Shown here one piece after another: positions 7,904 through 16,167 of a stretch of 48,131 nucleotides of DNA; positions within the stretch are counted from its first letter, which is position 1; each line of letters begins with the position of its first letter. Position numbers and translations under genes: made by a program. Where the stretch lies: NCBI GenBank assembly GCA_010032545.1, contig RGPT01000003.1, positions 1 through 48,131 on the forward strand, written 5' to 3'. This DNA comes from Alphaproteobacteria bacterium (lineage in GTDB: Bacteria > Pseudomonadota > Alphaproteobacteria > Reyranellales > Reyranellaceae). The notes under the pieces are model-generated. The model was not told the origin of the DNA. It was given only the letters and a program-made list of their open reading frames with translations, and did not search any database.

Positions 7904-9499
7904 TCACTCGAGGGCACAGATCGAGCGCCCCTCGCCGAGCCTCGGCCAGGCCGAATCGCACGTCGCCAGTGTGCGTCCAGCCGGGCTGAACAACACGCTT
8001 GTCCAGGCGCCGGCCGCACCCGGGGTGATAACCATGGCGCCGAACTCTTCGAGGCCAACCACCCATGCGTCGACGCCGTCGAGATTGGGCACGGCGACCG
8101 GCCGCTTGGGATGCTCGGCGGAAGGACGGGGATGCACCTGCGACAGCTCCATGCCGCCATTGCCGACGACGATCTGCGGCGGTCGGTGGCCGCCAAATCC
8201 AATGGCCTGAAAGCGATGCATGTGGCCAGACAGGATCGCCGTCACGTTCGCTGGCAGGCCGGACCAGAACACCGCGGCGACCGCTGCTTGCTGGGTGATG
8301 TTGACGAAGCCATAGGGCGCGTCGCCGGCGCCGCCGCCCTTGGAACGTTTCACGACTCCCCAGATCGGCCGGTGGGTGACGAGCCATGTCGGAGTGCCGT
8401 CGCCGATCATGTCCGCCACGGTGCGATACTGCGGGATGTAGAGCCCGGTATTGTAGAGAACCGCATCGGCAGCATTGGACGAATCGACCGCCACGATGTT
8501 GAGCCCACCGAGGCGCAGCCGGTATGGCTCGCCGGGCGCGGTCGGGAAGGGTTCGCGGTCGAATGGCCGGGCGGGCGGCCCCGGCCAGGCGCCCGCCCGC
8601 CAGTTGGCCGGGGTCTGGGGCGGGCAAGCGCCCTGCTGGCGACCCGGCCCCAGCAGCGGCGAGTCTGGATCGAGCAGGTAGAACCAGCCCGGTCCGGCGC
8701 GGCTACAAAGCTCGTGGTTGCCGCGGCTGAAAATCCACGGCGCCCTCGGCAACAGGCCGGCGGCGGGGGCAAAAAAATCGTCGCGCCATGCCGCCCATCC
8801 ATCGGGGACGGGACTGCCCTGCACGTTCTGGCTCCAGTAGGTGGCACCGATGCTGACCTGCGGCTCGTCGTCGTCGTCCAGATCGCCGGTGTCGTAGACC
8901 GTGACCTTGAGATCGTCGCGGTAGCCGGTGGCGCGTGCTGGCAGGACGAAGGATGCAGGCGTGCCGCGATAATTGTAGTCGCCGACATGGATGATCAGGT
9001 CGGGCGCAGGCTCTGCGTTGCCGGGGGCGATCCTGGCGAAGGGCCAGGCATCGCCGTAACCGCCGCCACTGCAGGATTGCGGCTTTTGCCGCGCGTCTCC
9101 GCGGCAGCCGGTGTCGCCGATCAGCAGGACCCGTCGGGGAGTGTCGAGAGAGATCGTCGGCAACTCGATCCGCCTGCCACCGATGAATACGCTTGCGGCC
9201 TCGCCCGTCGGATAGCGGGCCTCGCACACCAGCACGTCCTCGAAGCCGCCTCCCGCCGGTCGCCGGCGCGGCGTCATTGGCGATGGCGTCTTGCCTGAGG
9301 CGAACTGCAGATCCGGACAAGTGGTGGCCGCTTCCACGACCGTCCTCACCATGGGGACCGGATTGCCATCGCTGCCCTCGCCCAGGAGCACGAAAGCGGA
9401 GGCCACGCCCGATGGGATCGTCGGCGAGGGCTGGGCATGAGCCGCGACTGCAATTTGCAGCAAGGCAAGGCAAAGCAGGCTGAGGCGCGCGGGAATCAT
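7904..9499 (-). CDS. Secreted calcineurin-like metallophosphoesterase
   Basis: 531 residues. A signal peptide is plain: MIPARLSLLCLALLQIAVAA, then AHA-Q. The five metallophosphoesterase blocks occur in order: LIGDTG (first metal ligand), IIHVGDYNYRG (resembling the GDxxY block of purple acid phosphatases), SRGNHEL (Asn-His-Glu), WLVTHRP, and LSGHMHRF (the G-H-x-H metal ligands). It is therefore a periplasmic or exported two-metal phosphoesterase. The substrate cannot be read from the sequence; phosphate monoesters or diesters are both possible. A short acidic DLDDDDEPQ loop sits between blocks 2 and 3. Its ATG overlaps the stop of the HlyD-type gene by 4 bases, so it is translationally coupled to a membrane adaptor, an uncommon partnership. 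Confidence 0.88.
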   Translation of the reverse strand: MIPARLSLLCLALLQIAVAAHAQPSPTIPSGVASAFVLLGEGSDGNPVPMVRTVVEAATTCPDLQFASGKTPSPMTPRRRPAGGGFEDVLVCEARYPTGEAASVFIGGRRIELPTISLDTPRRVLLIGDTGCRGDARQKPQSCSGGGYGDAWPFARIAPGNAEPAPDLIIHVGDYNYRGTPASFVLPARATGYRDDLKVTVYDTGDLDDDDEPQVSIGATYWSQNVQGSPVPDGWAAWRDDFFAPAAGLLPRAPWIFSRGNHELCSRAGPGWFYLLDPDSPLLGPGRQQGACPPQTPANWRAGAWPGPPARPFDREPFPTAPGEPYRLRLGGLNIVAVDSSNAADAVLYNTGLYIPQYRTVADMIGDGTPTWLVTHRPIWGVVKRSKGGGAGDAPYGFVNITQQAAVAAVFWSGLPANVTAILSGHMHRFQAIGFGGHRPPQIVVGNGGMELSQVHPRPSAEHPKRPVAVPNLDGVDAWVVGLEEFGAMVITPGAAGAWTSVLFSPAGRTLATCDSAWPRLGEGRSICALE

Positions 9500-10521
9500 A
9501 GAAACGTGACGCGCGCCTCCCGGGTCAGCACCTGGGGAGCGCCGGTCGTCTCGTCGAGCTCGATTTCGACCTCGACCAGGTTGACGTTGCCTTCGCCCAT
9601 ATCGGCCTGGCTTCGCTTCAGACGCCTCACGACCGGCACGATGCGCGATATCTTGCCTGTATAGATTCGGGAGTCGCCGCGGAACGTGACCTCGACCTTG
9701 CCGCCGAGCGATACGCGGCTGAAATGCAGATCGTCGATGTCGGTGATGACACGCATCTGGCTCAGGTCGACGATCTTGGCGATCCCGGCGGCGGAAACGC
9801 GCTCGCCCTGGCGGGTGTAGATTTGCACGACAATGCCGTTTAGCGGTGAGCGCACCAGGGCGTCCTCTCGGGTTGCCAGCGCATTGTCGAGCTTGGTCTG
9901 CATGATGGTGATTTCGGTCTCTATCTGCTCAAGGTCGGTCGCCAGAGTCTCCTTCGTGACGCGGAGCTTGGCCTTCTGCTGCTCGAGCTTCTGCTGCGAG
10001 ATGTTGACCTCGAGTTGCTTCTGGTCGGGCGGCCCGTCCGTCCGTTGCATCTGGACTATCTTGAGTTTGGTTTCTTCCTGCGCTGTACGGACTTCGACTT
10101 CCTGCATCGCTACTTCGGAAGTGCGAAAGCCCGAGACCATCGCATCGCGCTGCTGTTTGGTCTTTGCCAGGCCAGACTCTGCTTCGTGCACCAACACGTC
10201 GGCCGTCGGATAGTTGGACAGCACGGCGATGATGTCGCCCTTCTTGACCTTCTGACCGTCGGTGATGCGCAGCTCCAAGAGCACGCTGCCGCCGGCTTCC
10301 GGGTTGCCCGCGACCACAACGGTGCCGGCCGGCGCTTCCGTGTAGCCGCGTGAGATGAGGGGGCCGGTCGCGACGATGCCGTCGCGCCCCCTGTTGGACT
10401 GGCGATGCGAGGCCATACTCGACAGGACCACCATCAAGATGGCCAGCGCCACGGCGGCTGCGACAGCTATTGCAAGTTTTCTGGTTCCCGCCATTCGCGA
10501 TCGCTCTGAATTTGAGCCCAT
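9496..10521 (-). CDS. HlyD-family periplasmic adaptor (membrane fusion protein)
   Basis: 341 residues. One N-terminal membrane anchor (LAIAVAAAVALAILMVVLSS), a biotinyl-lipoyl-like half motif (GSVLLELRITDGQKVKKGD), a long charged coiled-coil hairpin at about residues 105-215, the second lipoyl half (ALVRSPLNGIVVQIYTRQGE), and a beta-barrel region. This is the arrangement of adaptors that link inner-membrane transporters to an outer-membrane channel. No transporter or channel gene is adjacent; downstream is a secreted phosphoesterase, which it overlaps by 4 bases. The first ATG (10519-10521) has GGAAGG 5 bases upstream, favouring it over the ATG at 10492-10494. Its transporter partner is presumably elsewhere; the DevB type is possible. 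Confidence 0.82.
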   Translation of the reverse strand: MGSNSERSRMAGTRKLAIAVAAAVALAILMVVLSSMASHRQSNRGRDGIVATGPLISRGYTEAPAGTVVVAGNPEAGGSVLLELRITDGQKVKKGDIIAVLSNYPTADVLVHEAESGLAKTKQQRDAMVSGFRTSEVAMQEVEVRTAQEETKLKIVQMQRTDGPPDQKQLEVNISQQKLEQQKAKLRVTKETLATDLEQIETEITIMQTKLDNALATREDALVRSPLNGIVVQIYTRQGERVSAAGIAKIVDLSQMRVITDIDDLHFSRVSLGGKVEVTFRGDSRIYTGKISRIVPVVRRLKRSQADMGEGNVNLVEVEIELDETTGAPQVLTREARVTFL

Positions 10522-10582
10522 GTTGCCTTCCCAAGACTATGCCAAGGACCTCCAGGTCAAGACAGCCCTGTGGTCGACATCG

Positions 10583-10617
10583 GTTCAGGCCAAAAAATCC
10601 GTTCAGGCCAAAAATCG
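10583..10617. repeat. Tandem 18/17-bp repeat beside the tRNA terminator
   Basis: GTTCAGGCCAAAAAATCC (10583-10600) is followed directly by GTTCAGGCCAAAAATCG (10601-10617). On the minus strand each unit supplies a T-run, so the tRNA terminator is followed by two T-tracts in series. This is probably a small tandem duplication. Confidence 0.8.
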
Positions 10618-10649
10618 AAGGGCCCAACCGTTTCCGGCTGGGCCCTTGA
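10609..10649 (-). terminator. Rho-independent terminator of the tRNA-Ala gene
   Basis: On the minus strand the stem GGGCCCAGCCGG/CCGGTTGGGCCC type hairpin (10618-10647, loop AAA, one G-T pair) is followed by CGATTTTT. It begins 9 bases after the encoded CCA end of the tRNA. Confidence 0.88.
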
Positions 10650-10655
10650 TTTAGT

Positions 10656-10731
10656 TGGTGGAGCCAAACGGGATCGAACCGTTGACCTCTACAATGCCAT
10701 CGTAGCGCTCTCCCAGCTGAGCTATGGCCCC
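10656..10731 (-). tRNA. tRNA-Ala (anticodon GGC)
   Basis: A 76-base cloverleaf read on the minus strand, with the CCA end encoded. The acceptor stem is GGGGCCA paired with TGGCTCC (one G-T), the D arm is GCTC-AGCTGGGA-GAGC, the anticodon stem is CTACG/TGTAG, the loop ATGGCAT gives anticodon GGC (reads GCC), and the T arm is AACGG-TTCGATC-CCGTT. Followed by an intrinsic terminator. Confidence 0.97.
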
Positions 10732-10787
10732 GAAATCCTGGGTCGCGGCGCGAGGTATAATTGCTGCCCCGTGGACTGGCAATAGCC

Positions 10788-11156
10788 CTAGCGGTCGCCT
10801 TCGCCCTTGTCGTCCTCGACCTCCACCTCGACTTCGATGTCGTCCGTCTCGTCGGCGAGATCGTCCGCCTCCAGCGCGTCGTCGCCCTCGACATCGGGCA
10901 ATTCATCGCCAGCCAGGCCCGCGTCGTCGGCCTTCTTCTTGGCCGCGGCCTTGATCAGCGCCGCAGCGGCAGTCGCCGCTGCGGCTGTCGCCGCCGCCGC
11001 CGCCGCCGCACCGCGACCACGGCGCACCTTCACGAAGTCCTCGCGATCATGCTCCCGTCCGCACTTGGGGCATTTGATCGGGCTCTTGTTCAGGTCGTAG
11101 AAGCGCGCTGCACAGCTCTGGCAGGTGCGCTTGGTACCCCAGGTCGCCTTGACCAC
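10788..11156 (-). CDS. FYDLN-acid protein (TIGR02300 family)
   Basis: 122 residues. Alphaproteobacterial family of unknown function. The N-terminus VVKATWGTKRTCQSCAARF leads into FYDLNKSPIKCPKCGRE, so two CxxC pairs form a zinc-ribbon-like knuckle. A polyalanine stretch (about residues 50-75) and a strongly acidic Glu/Asp tail follow, as in the family. I chose the GTG at 11154-11156, because the family starts about there and GGGAGA lies 9 bases upstream; the longer frame to 11219 has no family match. It lies divergent from aroA and next to tRNA-Ala, a familiar order. Confidence 0.88.
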   Translation of the reverse strand: MVKATWGTKRTCQSCAARFYDLNKSPIKCPKCGREHDREDFVKVRRGRGAAAAAAATAAAATAAAALIKAAAKKKADDAGLAGDELPDVEGDDALEADDLADETDDIEVEVEVEDDKGEGDR

Positions 11157-11291
11157 GCTGAATCTCCCGGAATTCCGCTGAATTCGGCCGAATCGGCCGC
11201 GAGGGAGCGCGTATGTCATGCGTCTTTCACCCTGTCAAAACCAAATTCCGGCATGCTAGGAGGGCGCCACGCCTCATTCGCGTCATCCTTC

Positions 11292-12647
11292 ATGGAGAGT
11301 GCCCTGTCCGGGACAGCCAAAACGGCCAAGCTGGTCGCCCATCCCGTCGCCCGATTGAACGGTCGGGTCCGGGCGCCCGGGGACAAGTCGATTTCGCACC
11401 GCTCCCTGATGTTCGGGGCCATGGCGCTTGGCGAAACCAATGTCAGCGGTCTGCTGGAGGGCGAAGACGTTCTGGCAACGGCTGCGGCCTTGCGGGCACT
11501 CGGCGCCCAGGTCGAGCATGTCGGCGCGGGTCTGTGGCGGATCCGGGGCTTCGGCGTCGGCGGCGGTCGCGAGCCGGACAATGTGCTCGACCTCGGCAAC
11601 TCAGGGACGTCTGCCCGGCTACTGTCGGGCGTTCTGGCCAGCCACCCCTTCACAAGCTTCATGACGGGCGATGCCTCGCTCAGGTCGCGACCGATGCAGC
11701 GCGTCATCGAGCCGCTTTCGCGCATGGGCGCGCGCTTTCAAGGGCGCGACGGCGGGCGCATGCCGCTTGCCGTGATTGGAACCGACGAACTGGTGCCGAT
11801 CGAATACCGCCTGCCCGTGGCCTCGGCGCAGGTGAAGAGCGCCATCCTGCTGGCGGGCCTCAATACCGCCGGCGAGACCACGGTGATCGAGCCCGAGGCA
11901 ACGCGCGACCATACCGAACGGATGTTGCGCCATTTCGGCGCTGAGGTGCGGGTGAGCCCAGCCGAGGGCGGCGGCAAACGCATTACCGTTGTCGGCTGGC
12001 CGGAACTTGCCGGCCGCGACATCATCGTGCCGGGTGATCCGTCGTCGGCGGCTTTTGCCGTCGTCGCGGCGGCGATCCGGCCGGGCAGCGACGTGACGGT
12101 CGAGAATGTCGGGGTCAACCCGCTGCGGGCGGGCCTCTACGAGTGCCTGCGCGAGATGGGTGCCGATATAGCCTTCGAAAACCTGCGCGAAGTCGGCGGT
12201 GAGCCGGTGGCCGATCTGCACGTCAAAGGTGGCGGGCTGAAAGGAATCGAGGTGCCGGCCGAGCGGGCGCCGACGATGATCGACGAATATCCCATCCTGG
12301 CGATGGCGGCATCCTGCGCCGCGGGCGCAACGCACATGCTGGGTCTGGCCGAACTGCGTGCGAAGGAAAGCGACCGCCTGTCGAGCGTTGCCGCAGGCCT
12401 GGCGGCAAATGGAATCCGCCACGAAGCGGGCGTCGACAGCCTCGTCGTCCATGGCACCGGGGCACCCCCGGAGGGCGGGGGCCTGGTCAGAACGCACCTC
12501 GATCATCGCATCGCAATGTCCTTCCTCGTGCTGGGGCTTGCGACGCGCCAGCCGGTAGCCGTCGACGACGGCTCGCCGATCGACACCAGCTTTCCGGGGT
12601 TCGCAGGCCTCATGAATGGGCTCGGCGCCAAGATCGAGTCCGCGTAA
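11292..12647 (+). CDS. aroA: 3-phosphoshikimate 1-carboxyvinyltransferase (EPSP synthase)
   Basis: 451 residues, close to the usual 445-450 of the alphaproteobacterial type. It joins shikimate 3-phosphate with phosphoenolpyruvate to give EPSP, the sixth step of the shikimate pathway in the cytoplasm. Visible motifs are RAPGDKSISHRSLMFGA (substrate-binding Lys/Ser near residue 28), LDLGNSGTSARLL, PVASAQVKSAILLAGL, the C-terminal LAELRAKESDRL and DHRIAMSFLVLGL. The ATG at 11292 gives the family-length N-terminus; an in-frame ATG lies a little upstream, and no strong Shine-Dalgarno decides between them. It is followed by cmk after 10 bases, so aroA-cmk-rpsA is likely one transcript. The glyphosate-sensitivity class was not judged. 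Confidence 0.96.
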   Translation: MESALSGTAKTAKLVAHPVARLNGRVRAPGDKSISHRSLMFGAMALGETNVSGLLEGEDVLATAAALRALGAQVEHVGAGLWRIRGFGVGGGREPDNVLDLGNSGTSARLLSGVLASHPFTSFMTGDASLRSRPMQRVIEPLSRMGARFQGRDGGRMPLAVIGTDELVPIEYRLPVASAQVKSAILLAGLNTAGETTVIEPEATRDHTERMLRHFGAEVRVSPAEGGGKRITVVGWPELAGRDIIVPGDPSSAAFAVVAAAIRPGSDVTVENVGVNPLRAGLYECLREMGADIAFENLREVGGEPVADLHVKGGGLKGIEVPAERAPTMIDEYPILAMAASCAAGATHMLGLAELRAKESDRLSSVAAGLAANGIRHEAGVDSLVVHGTGAPPEGGGLVRTHLDHRIAMSFLVLGLATRQPVAVDDGSPIDTSFPGFAGLMNGLGAKIESA

Positions 12648-12657
12648 GGCGGCGGGC

Positions 12658-13290
12658 GTGAGCAACCGGCTGATCATTGCAATCGACGGGCCTTCAGCGT
12701 CGGGCAAGGGGACTCTCGCACGCCGCCTGGCGGCTCATTTTGGCCTCCCCCACCTCGATACCGGCCTGCTCTACCGGGCAGTCGGCTTGAAATCCCACCA
12801 GACCGGCCGAACGCCTATCGAAACCGCGGCAAACCTCCAGACATCCGACCTGGCCAACCCGGAGCTGCGCACAGACAGCGCCGGCCAACAGGCCTCCAAG
12901 GTCGCGGCAATCCCGGAGGTGCGCGATAAACTATTGAATTTGCAGAGGAAATTCGCACATCAGCCTTCTGGTGCCGTTCTCGACGGGCGCGACATCGGCA
13001 CGGTCATCTGCCCTGACGCACCGGTGAAGCTGTTCGTGACCGCCAGCCCGGAAGCCCGTGCCGAGCGTCGGTACCGGGAGTTGCGCGAGCGCGGGGGCAA
13101 CACTATAAAACCGCGCGTTCTTGCCGAGATGGCAGAGCGGGACCGTCGCGACAGCGAACGGGCGGCAGCACCTCTTGTGGCCGCACCCGATGCTTTCCTT
13201 CTCGATACCAGCGACATGGATGCCGACGCAGCGTTTGCTGCCGCGTTGGCGTTCATCGAGCGCAAGGGCTTTCGATCCTCCGGGCCGTAA
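12658..13290 (+). CDS. cmk: Cytidylate kinase
   Basis: 210 residues. It phosphorylates CMP and dCMP with ATP. The P-loop GPSASGKGT is at about residues 10-18, followed by LDTGLLYRAVG (nucleotide-binding), the VLDGRDIGTVICPDA block with the catalytic region near residue 105, and the LID-like RYRELRERG. It starts with GTG at 12658-12660, ten bases after the aroA stop; the longer frame from 12616 overlaps aroA and lacks family similarity. aroA-cmk-rpsA order is conserved across proteobacteria. At 210 residues it is slightly short but complete. Confidence 0.95.
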   Translation: MSNRLIIAIDGPSASGKGTLARRLAAHFGLPHLDTGLLYRAVGLKSHQTGRTPIETAANLQTSDLANPELRTDSAGQQASKVAAIPEVRDKLLNLQRKFAHQPSGAVLDGRDIGTVICPDAPVKLFVTASPEARAERRYRELRERGGNTIKPRVLAEMAERDRRDSERAAAPLVAAPDAFLLDTSDMDADAAFAAALAFIERKGFRSSGP

Positions 13291-13440
13291 GTCGCCGCCG
13301 GCGGATCGAAGACAACGAGCGGCGATTGCGAACGGGCGCGTCGTCCGGGCGTCGGTGTTTCAAAGGCAGTGGATCCGCCGGACTTAACCGGTTGGCCGAC
13401 GGGCGCTGTGCCGCCCGGGATCGATGAAGGAGACAACTAT

Positions 13441-15174
13441 ATGCCCAAGGGCAGCGCCCTGCGTAAGCCTGCGAACGACACGTCCAGCGACGAGTTCGCA
13501 GCACTCCTCGACGAATCGCTCGGCGGTTCGACGAGCTTCGAAGGATCGGTCGTCAAGGGCCGTGTCATTCGCATCGCCAACGATTTCGTCACCATCGATG
13601 TCGGCCTCAAGTCCGAAGGTCGCGTCGCTCTGCGCGAGTTCGCCAACGGGACGGGCGCGCCGGAGATCAAGGAAGGCGACCTGATCGACATCTTCGTCGA
13701 TCGCATGGAAAACAAGGAAGGTGAGGCCGTCCTGTCGCGCGACAAGGCGCGCCGCGAGGAAGCCTGGACCGTTCTCGAGAAGGCCTTCACCGACCAGGAA
13801 CGTGTCATGGGCACGATCTTCGGTCGCGTCAAAGGCGGCTTCACCGTCGATCTGAGCGGCGCCGTGGCGTTCCTGCCGGGCAGCCAGGTCGATGTCCGAC
13901 CGGTGCGCGACGTTGGCCCGCTGATGGGGCAGGCCCAACAGTTCCAGATCCTCAAGATGGACCGCCGCCGGGGCAACATCGTCGTGTCGCGCCGTGCCGT
14001 CATGGAAGAGACGCGCGCCGAGGACCGTACGCGCCTGATGGGGGCGCTGTCGGAGGGCCAGGTGCTCGACGGCATCGTCAAGAACATCACCGACTACGGC
14101 GCGTTCGTCGATCTGGGTGGCGTCGATGGCCTGTTGCACGTCACCGATATCGCGTGGAAGCGGATCAACCATCCGTCCGAAGCGCTGACGATCGGCCAGC
14201 AGGTCAAGGTCCAGGTCATCCGCTTCAACGCCGAGACGCAGCGTATCTCGCTCGGCATGAAGCAGCTGATGAGCGATCCCTGGGATGGCGCCGGTGCCAA
14301 GTATCCCGTGGCCTTCAAGCTCAAGGGTCGTGTTACCAACATCACCGACTACGGTGCGTTTGTCGAACTCGAACCTGGTGTCGAGGGGCTGGTCCACGTC
14401 AGCGAGATGAGCTGGACGAAGAAGAACGTGCATCCGGGCAAGATCGTTTCGACCTCGCAGGAAGTCGAAGTGATGGTGCTGGACGTCGACATGTCCAAGC
14501 GCCGCATCTCGCTCGGCCTCAAGCAGTGCATGGCCAATCCGTGGGAGAGCTTCGCCGAGAAGTTCACGGCAGGTACCGAGCTCGAAGGCGAGGTTCGCAA
14601 CATCACGGAGTTCGGTCTGTTCGTCGGTCTGCCCGGCGACATCGACGGCATGGTCCATCTCAGCGACCTGTCGTGGGACAAGGCCGGCGACGAGGCGATC
14701 CGCGACTTCAAGAAGGGCGACCAGGTCAAGGTCAAGGTCCTGGACGTCGACATCGACAAGGAGCGCATTTCGCTCGGCATCAAGCAACTCGCCAACGATC
14801 CGTTCGAGAAGGTGGGCGGGGTTGCCAAGAAGGGCGATGTGGTCACCGTCATCGTGGCCGGTATTCAGGACAACGGCATCGACGTCACGGTGCAGGACGG
14901 CATTCCGGGCTTCATCCGGAAATCCGAACTCAGCCGCGACCGTTCCGAACAGCGTCCGGACCGCTACGCCATCGGCGACAAGCTCGACGCCAAGATCACC
15001 AACATCGACAAGGCCTCGCGTCGGGTCGTGCTGTCGGTCAAGGCCCGCGAGATGGACGAAGAGAAGAAGGCGATGGCCGATTTCGGTTCTTCCGACTCGG
15101 GCGCCAGCTTGGGCGACATCCTTGGAGCCGCGCTTAGCCGGGCCCAGAAGAAGGGTGAGGACGACGAAAAATAG
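13441..15174 (+). CDS. rpsA: 30S ribosomal protein S1
   Basis: 577 residues with six S1 RNA-binding domains. The first two, more divergent, bind the ribosome (region starting FEGSVVKGRVIRIANDFVTI); four canonical domains follow, each with the ITDYGAFVDLGG- or ITEFGLFVGLPG-type strand and a GLLHVTDIAWKR / GLVHVSEMSWTK / GMVHLSDLSWDK block. The protein brings mRNA to the 30S subunit. AAGGAGAC lies 7 bases before the ATG at 13441, a strong Shine-Dalgarno. The 150 bases after cmk hold a GGGCG/CGCCC hairpin just ahead of this site, which might permit feedback, though that is speculation. Downstream is a good terminator. Confidence 0.97.
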   Translation: MPKGSALRKPANDTSSDEFAALLDESLGGSTSFEGSVVKGRVIRIANDFVTIDVGLKSEGRVALREFANGTGAPEIKEGDLIDIFVDRMENKEGEAVLSRDKARREEAWTVLEKAFTDQERVMGTIFGRVKGGFTVDLSGAVAFLPGSQVDVRPVRDVGPLMGQAQQFQILKMDRRRGNIVVSRRAVMEETRAEDRTRLMGALSEGQVLDGIVKNITDYGAFVDLGGVDGLLHVTDIAWKRINHPSEALTIGQQVKVQVIRFNAETQRISLGMKQLMSDPWDGAGAKYPVAFKLKGRVTNITDYGAFVELEPGVEGLVHVSEMSWTKKNVHPGKIVSTSQEVEVMVLDVDMSKRRISLGLKQCMANPWESFAEKFTAGTELEGEVRNITEFGLFVGLPGDIDGMVHLSDLSWDKAGDEAIRDFKKGDQVKVKVLDVDIDKERISLGIKQLANDPFEKVGGVAKKGDVVTVIVAGIQDNGIDVTVQDGIPGFIRKSELSRDRSEQRPDRYAIGDKLDAKITNIDKASRRVVLSVKAREMDEEKKAMADFGSSDSGASLGDILGAALSRAQKKGEDDEK

Positions 15175-15195
15175 GCCAATCCGGCCGACCGACGG

Positions 15196-15224
15196 AAAGG
15201 CCGACCCGCAAGGGTCGGCCTTTT
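15196..15224 (+). terminator. Rho-independent terminator after rpsA
   Basis: An 11-12 bp stem AAAGGCCGACCC / GGGTCGGCCTTT with a GCAA tetraloop (15196-15223), followed by TTCATTT. It lies 21 bases after the rpsA stop and separates rpsA from ihfB. Confidence 0.93.
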
Positions 15225-15247
15225 CATTTGCTTTCAAGGGCTTAGGC

Positions 15248-15285
15248 TTGACGACGCCGTTATTTAGTTTAATATCAAAGACTTA
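15248..15285 (+). promoter_or_regulatory. Candidate ihfB promoter with overlapping IHF site
   Basis: TTGACG at 15248-15253 and TAATAT at 15270-15275 are spaced by 16 bases and read as -35 and -10 elements 53 bases ahead of the ihfB start. Overlapping the -10, TATCAAAGACTTA at 15273-15285 matches every fixed position of the E. coli IHF consensus WATCAANNNNTTR. The patch is AT-rich in a GC-rich genome. Binding of IHF here would be expected to block RNA polymerase, giving negative autoregulation. Confidence 0.6.
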
Positions 15286-15328
15286 AATCCTTGATCTCGG
15301 GGCCTTTCCGCCCTGCCATGGAACCGCG

Positions 15329-15661
15329 ATGACCAAGTCCGAGCTGATTGCCCGCCTGGCGGCCCGGAATCCGCATCTCTACCAAAGGGATGTCGAGAGG
15401 ATTGTCGCTACAGTCTTCGATGAAATATCCAAAGCACTGGCCTCGGGCCATCGGGTCGAGCTGCGTGGATTTGGTGCCTTTTCGGTCAAGAAACGCGACC
15501 CACGCACTGGCCGCAATCCGCGGACTGGCGAGCAGGTCGCGGTGGCGTCCAAGCGGGTGCCTTACTTCAAGACAGGCAAGGACCTGCGCGACCGCTTGAA
15601 CAAGGAAGCGGCACGGGCGGCAGGCCTGCTGCCACCCGAGACCGCGACCGACAAGAAATAG
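15329..15661 (+). CDS. ihfB: Integration host factor subunit beta
   Basis: 110 residues. IHF-beta pairs with IHF-alpha to bend DNA sharply at specific sites. It starts [17 protein letters not shown], has the dimer-core helix [14 protein letters not shown], and the diagnostic DNA-binding arm [20 protein letters not shown] with the conserved proline that intercalates (NPRTGE). The ending [11 protein letters not shown] plus an alanine-rich tail is typical of alphaproteobacterial IHF-beta, somewhat longer than the 94-residue E. coli protein. Preceded by its own promoter candidate with an IHF box; followed after 84 bases by lapA. Confidence 0.95.
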   Translation: MTKSELIARLAARNPHLYQRDVERIVATVFDEISKALASGHRVELRGFGAFSVKKRDPRTGRNPRTGEQVAVASKRVPYFKTGKDLRDRLNKEAARAAGLLPPETATDKK

Positions 15662-15745
15662 CTGTATCGGCGACGGTCGCGGCGCCGCTCCTCCGCTTCT
15701 GTCTGCTCGCATCGACAGGGCGCGCCGTGCCATGCTGGGTGCCGC

Positions 15746-16147
15746 ATGAAAATTCTCTCCCGCGCTCTGTTCCTGCTCTTCGTCCTGGCTGTTGTCCTGA
15801 TTGGTGTCAGCAATACTCAGGCGGTGCAGCTTGCCCTATGGCCGCTGCCGCACGTCGTCGTGCTCCCACTGTATCTGCTGGTCGTGGGCCTGCTTCTGGT
15901 AGGAGTGCTGGCGGGTTTGGGGATCGGCTGGTGGGCGGCTCGCCACCACCGTCGACGCGGGCGTGAGGCGAGCAGCCAGGCCGCGCGGCTGGAGCGCGAG
16001 GTCTCCCGCCTGCGCGACATCGCAGGGCAACAGCCCCCAATGCCCACCACAGGCGTGGTAACGCCCGGCCTGAAGGCGATCGAGCGTCAAAGGGCGCTGG
16101 TAGCCCCGGACCTCTCCTCGCCCGGGAGCCGAGGTCCGCTGTCCTGA
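15746..16147 (+). CDS. lapA: LapA-domain (DUF1049) membrane protein
   Basis: 133 residues. Two N-terminal membrane helices (ALFLLFVLAVVLIGVSN and a second around residues 38-65 ending IGWWAARHHRRRG) are followed by a basic stretch and a coiled coil (QAARLEREVSRLRDI), then a proline-rich disordered tail. NTQAVQLALWPLP between the helices is the typical LapA-domain loop. In enterobacteria LapA/YciS works with LapB in controlling lipopolysaccharide assembly. The position after ihfB is conserved. The gene symbol rests on domain and context, and the function in this organism is not shown. Confidence 0.8.
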   Translation: MKILSRALFLLFVLAVVLIGVSNTQAVQLALWPLPHVVVLPLYLLVVGLLLVGVLAGLGIGWWAARHHRRRGREASSQAARLEREVSRLRDIAGQQPPMPTTGVVTPGLKAIERQRALVAPDLSSPGSRGPLS

Positions 16148-16167
16148 AGCCGAGCGGCACCTGATCG

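Noticed and set aside
10945-11010. GCC/GCG-rich low-complexity run
   Set aside because: It codes for the polyalanine linker that is a normal feature of the FYDLN-acid family.
10761-11291. Possible N-terminal extension of AroA
   Set aside because: The extension is antisense to the FYDLN-acid gene and its polyalanine tract; AroA is full-length from 11292.
14086-14360. Near-identical sequence blocks at 14086-14108 and 14338-14360
   Set aside because: These are the repeated S1 domain motifs of rpsA, not a DNA repeat element.
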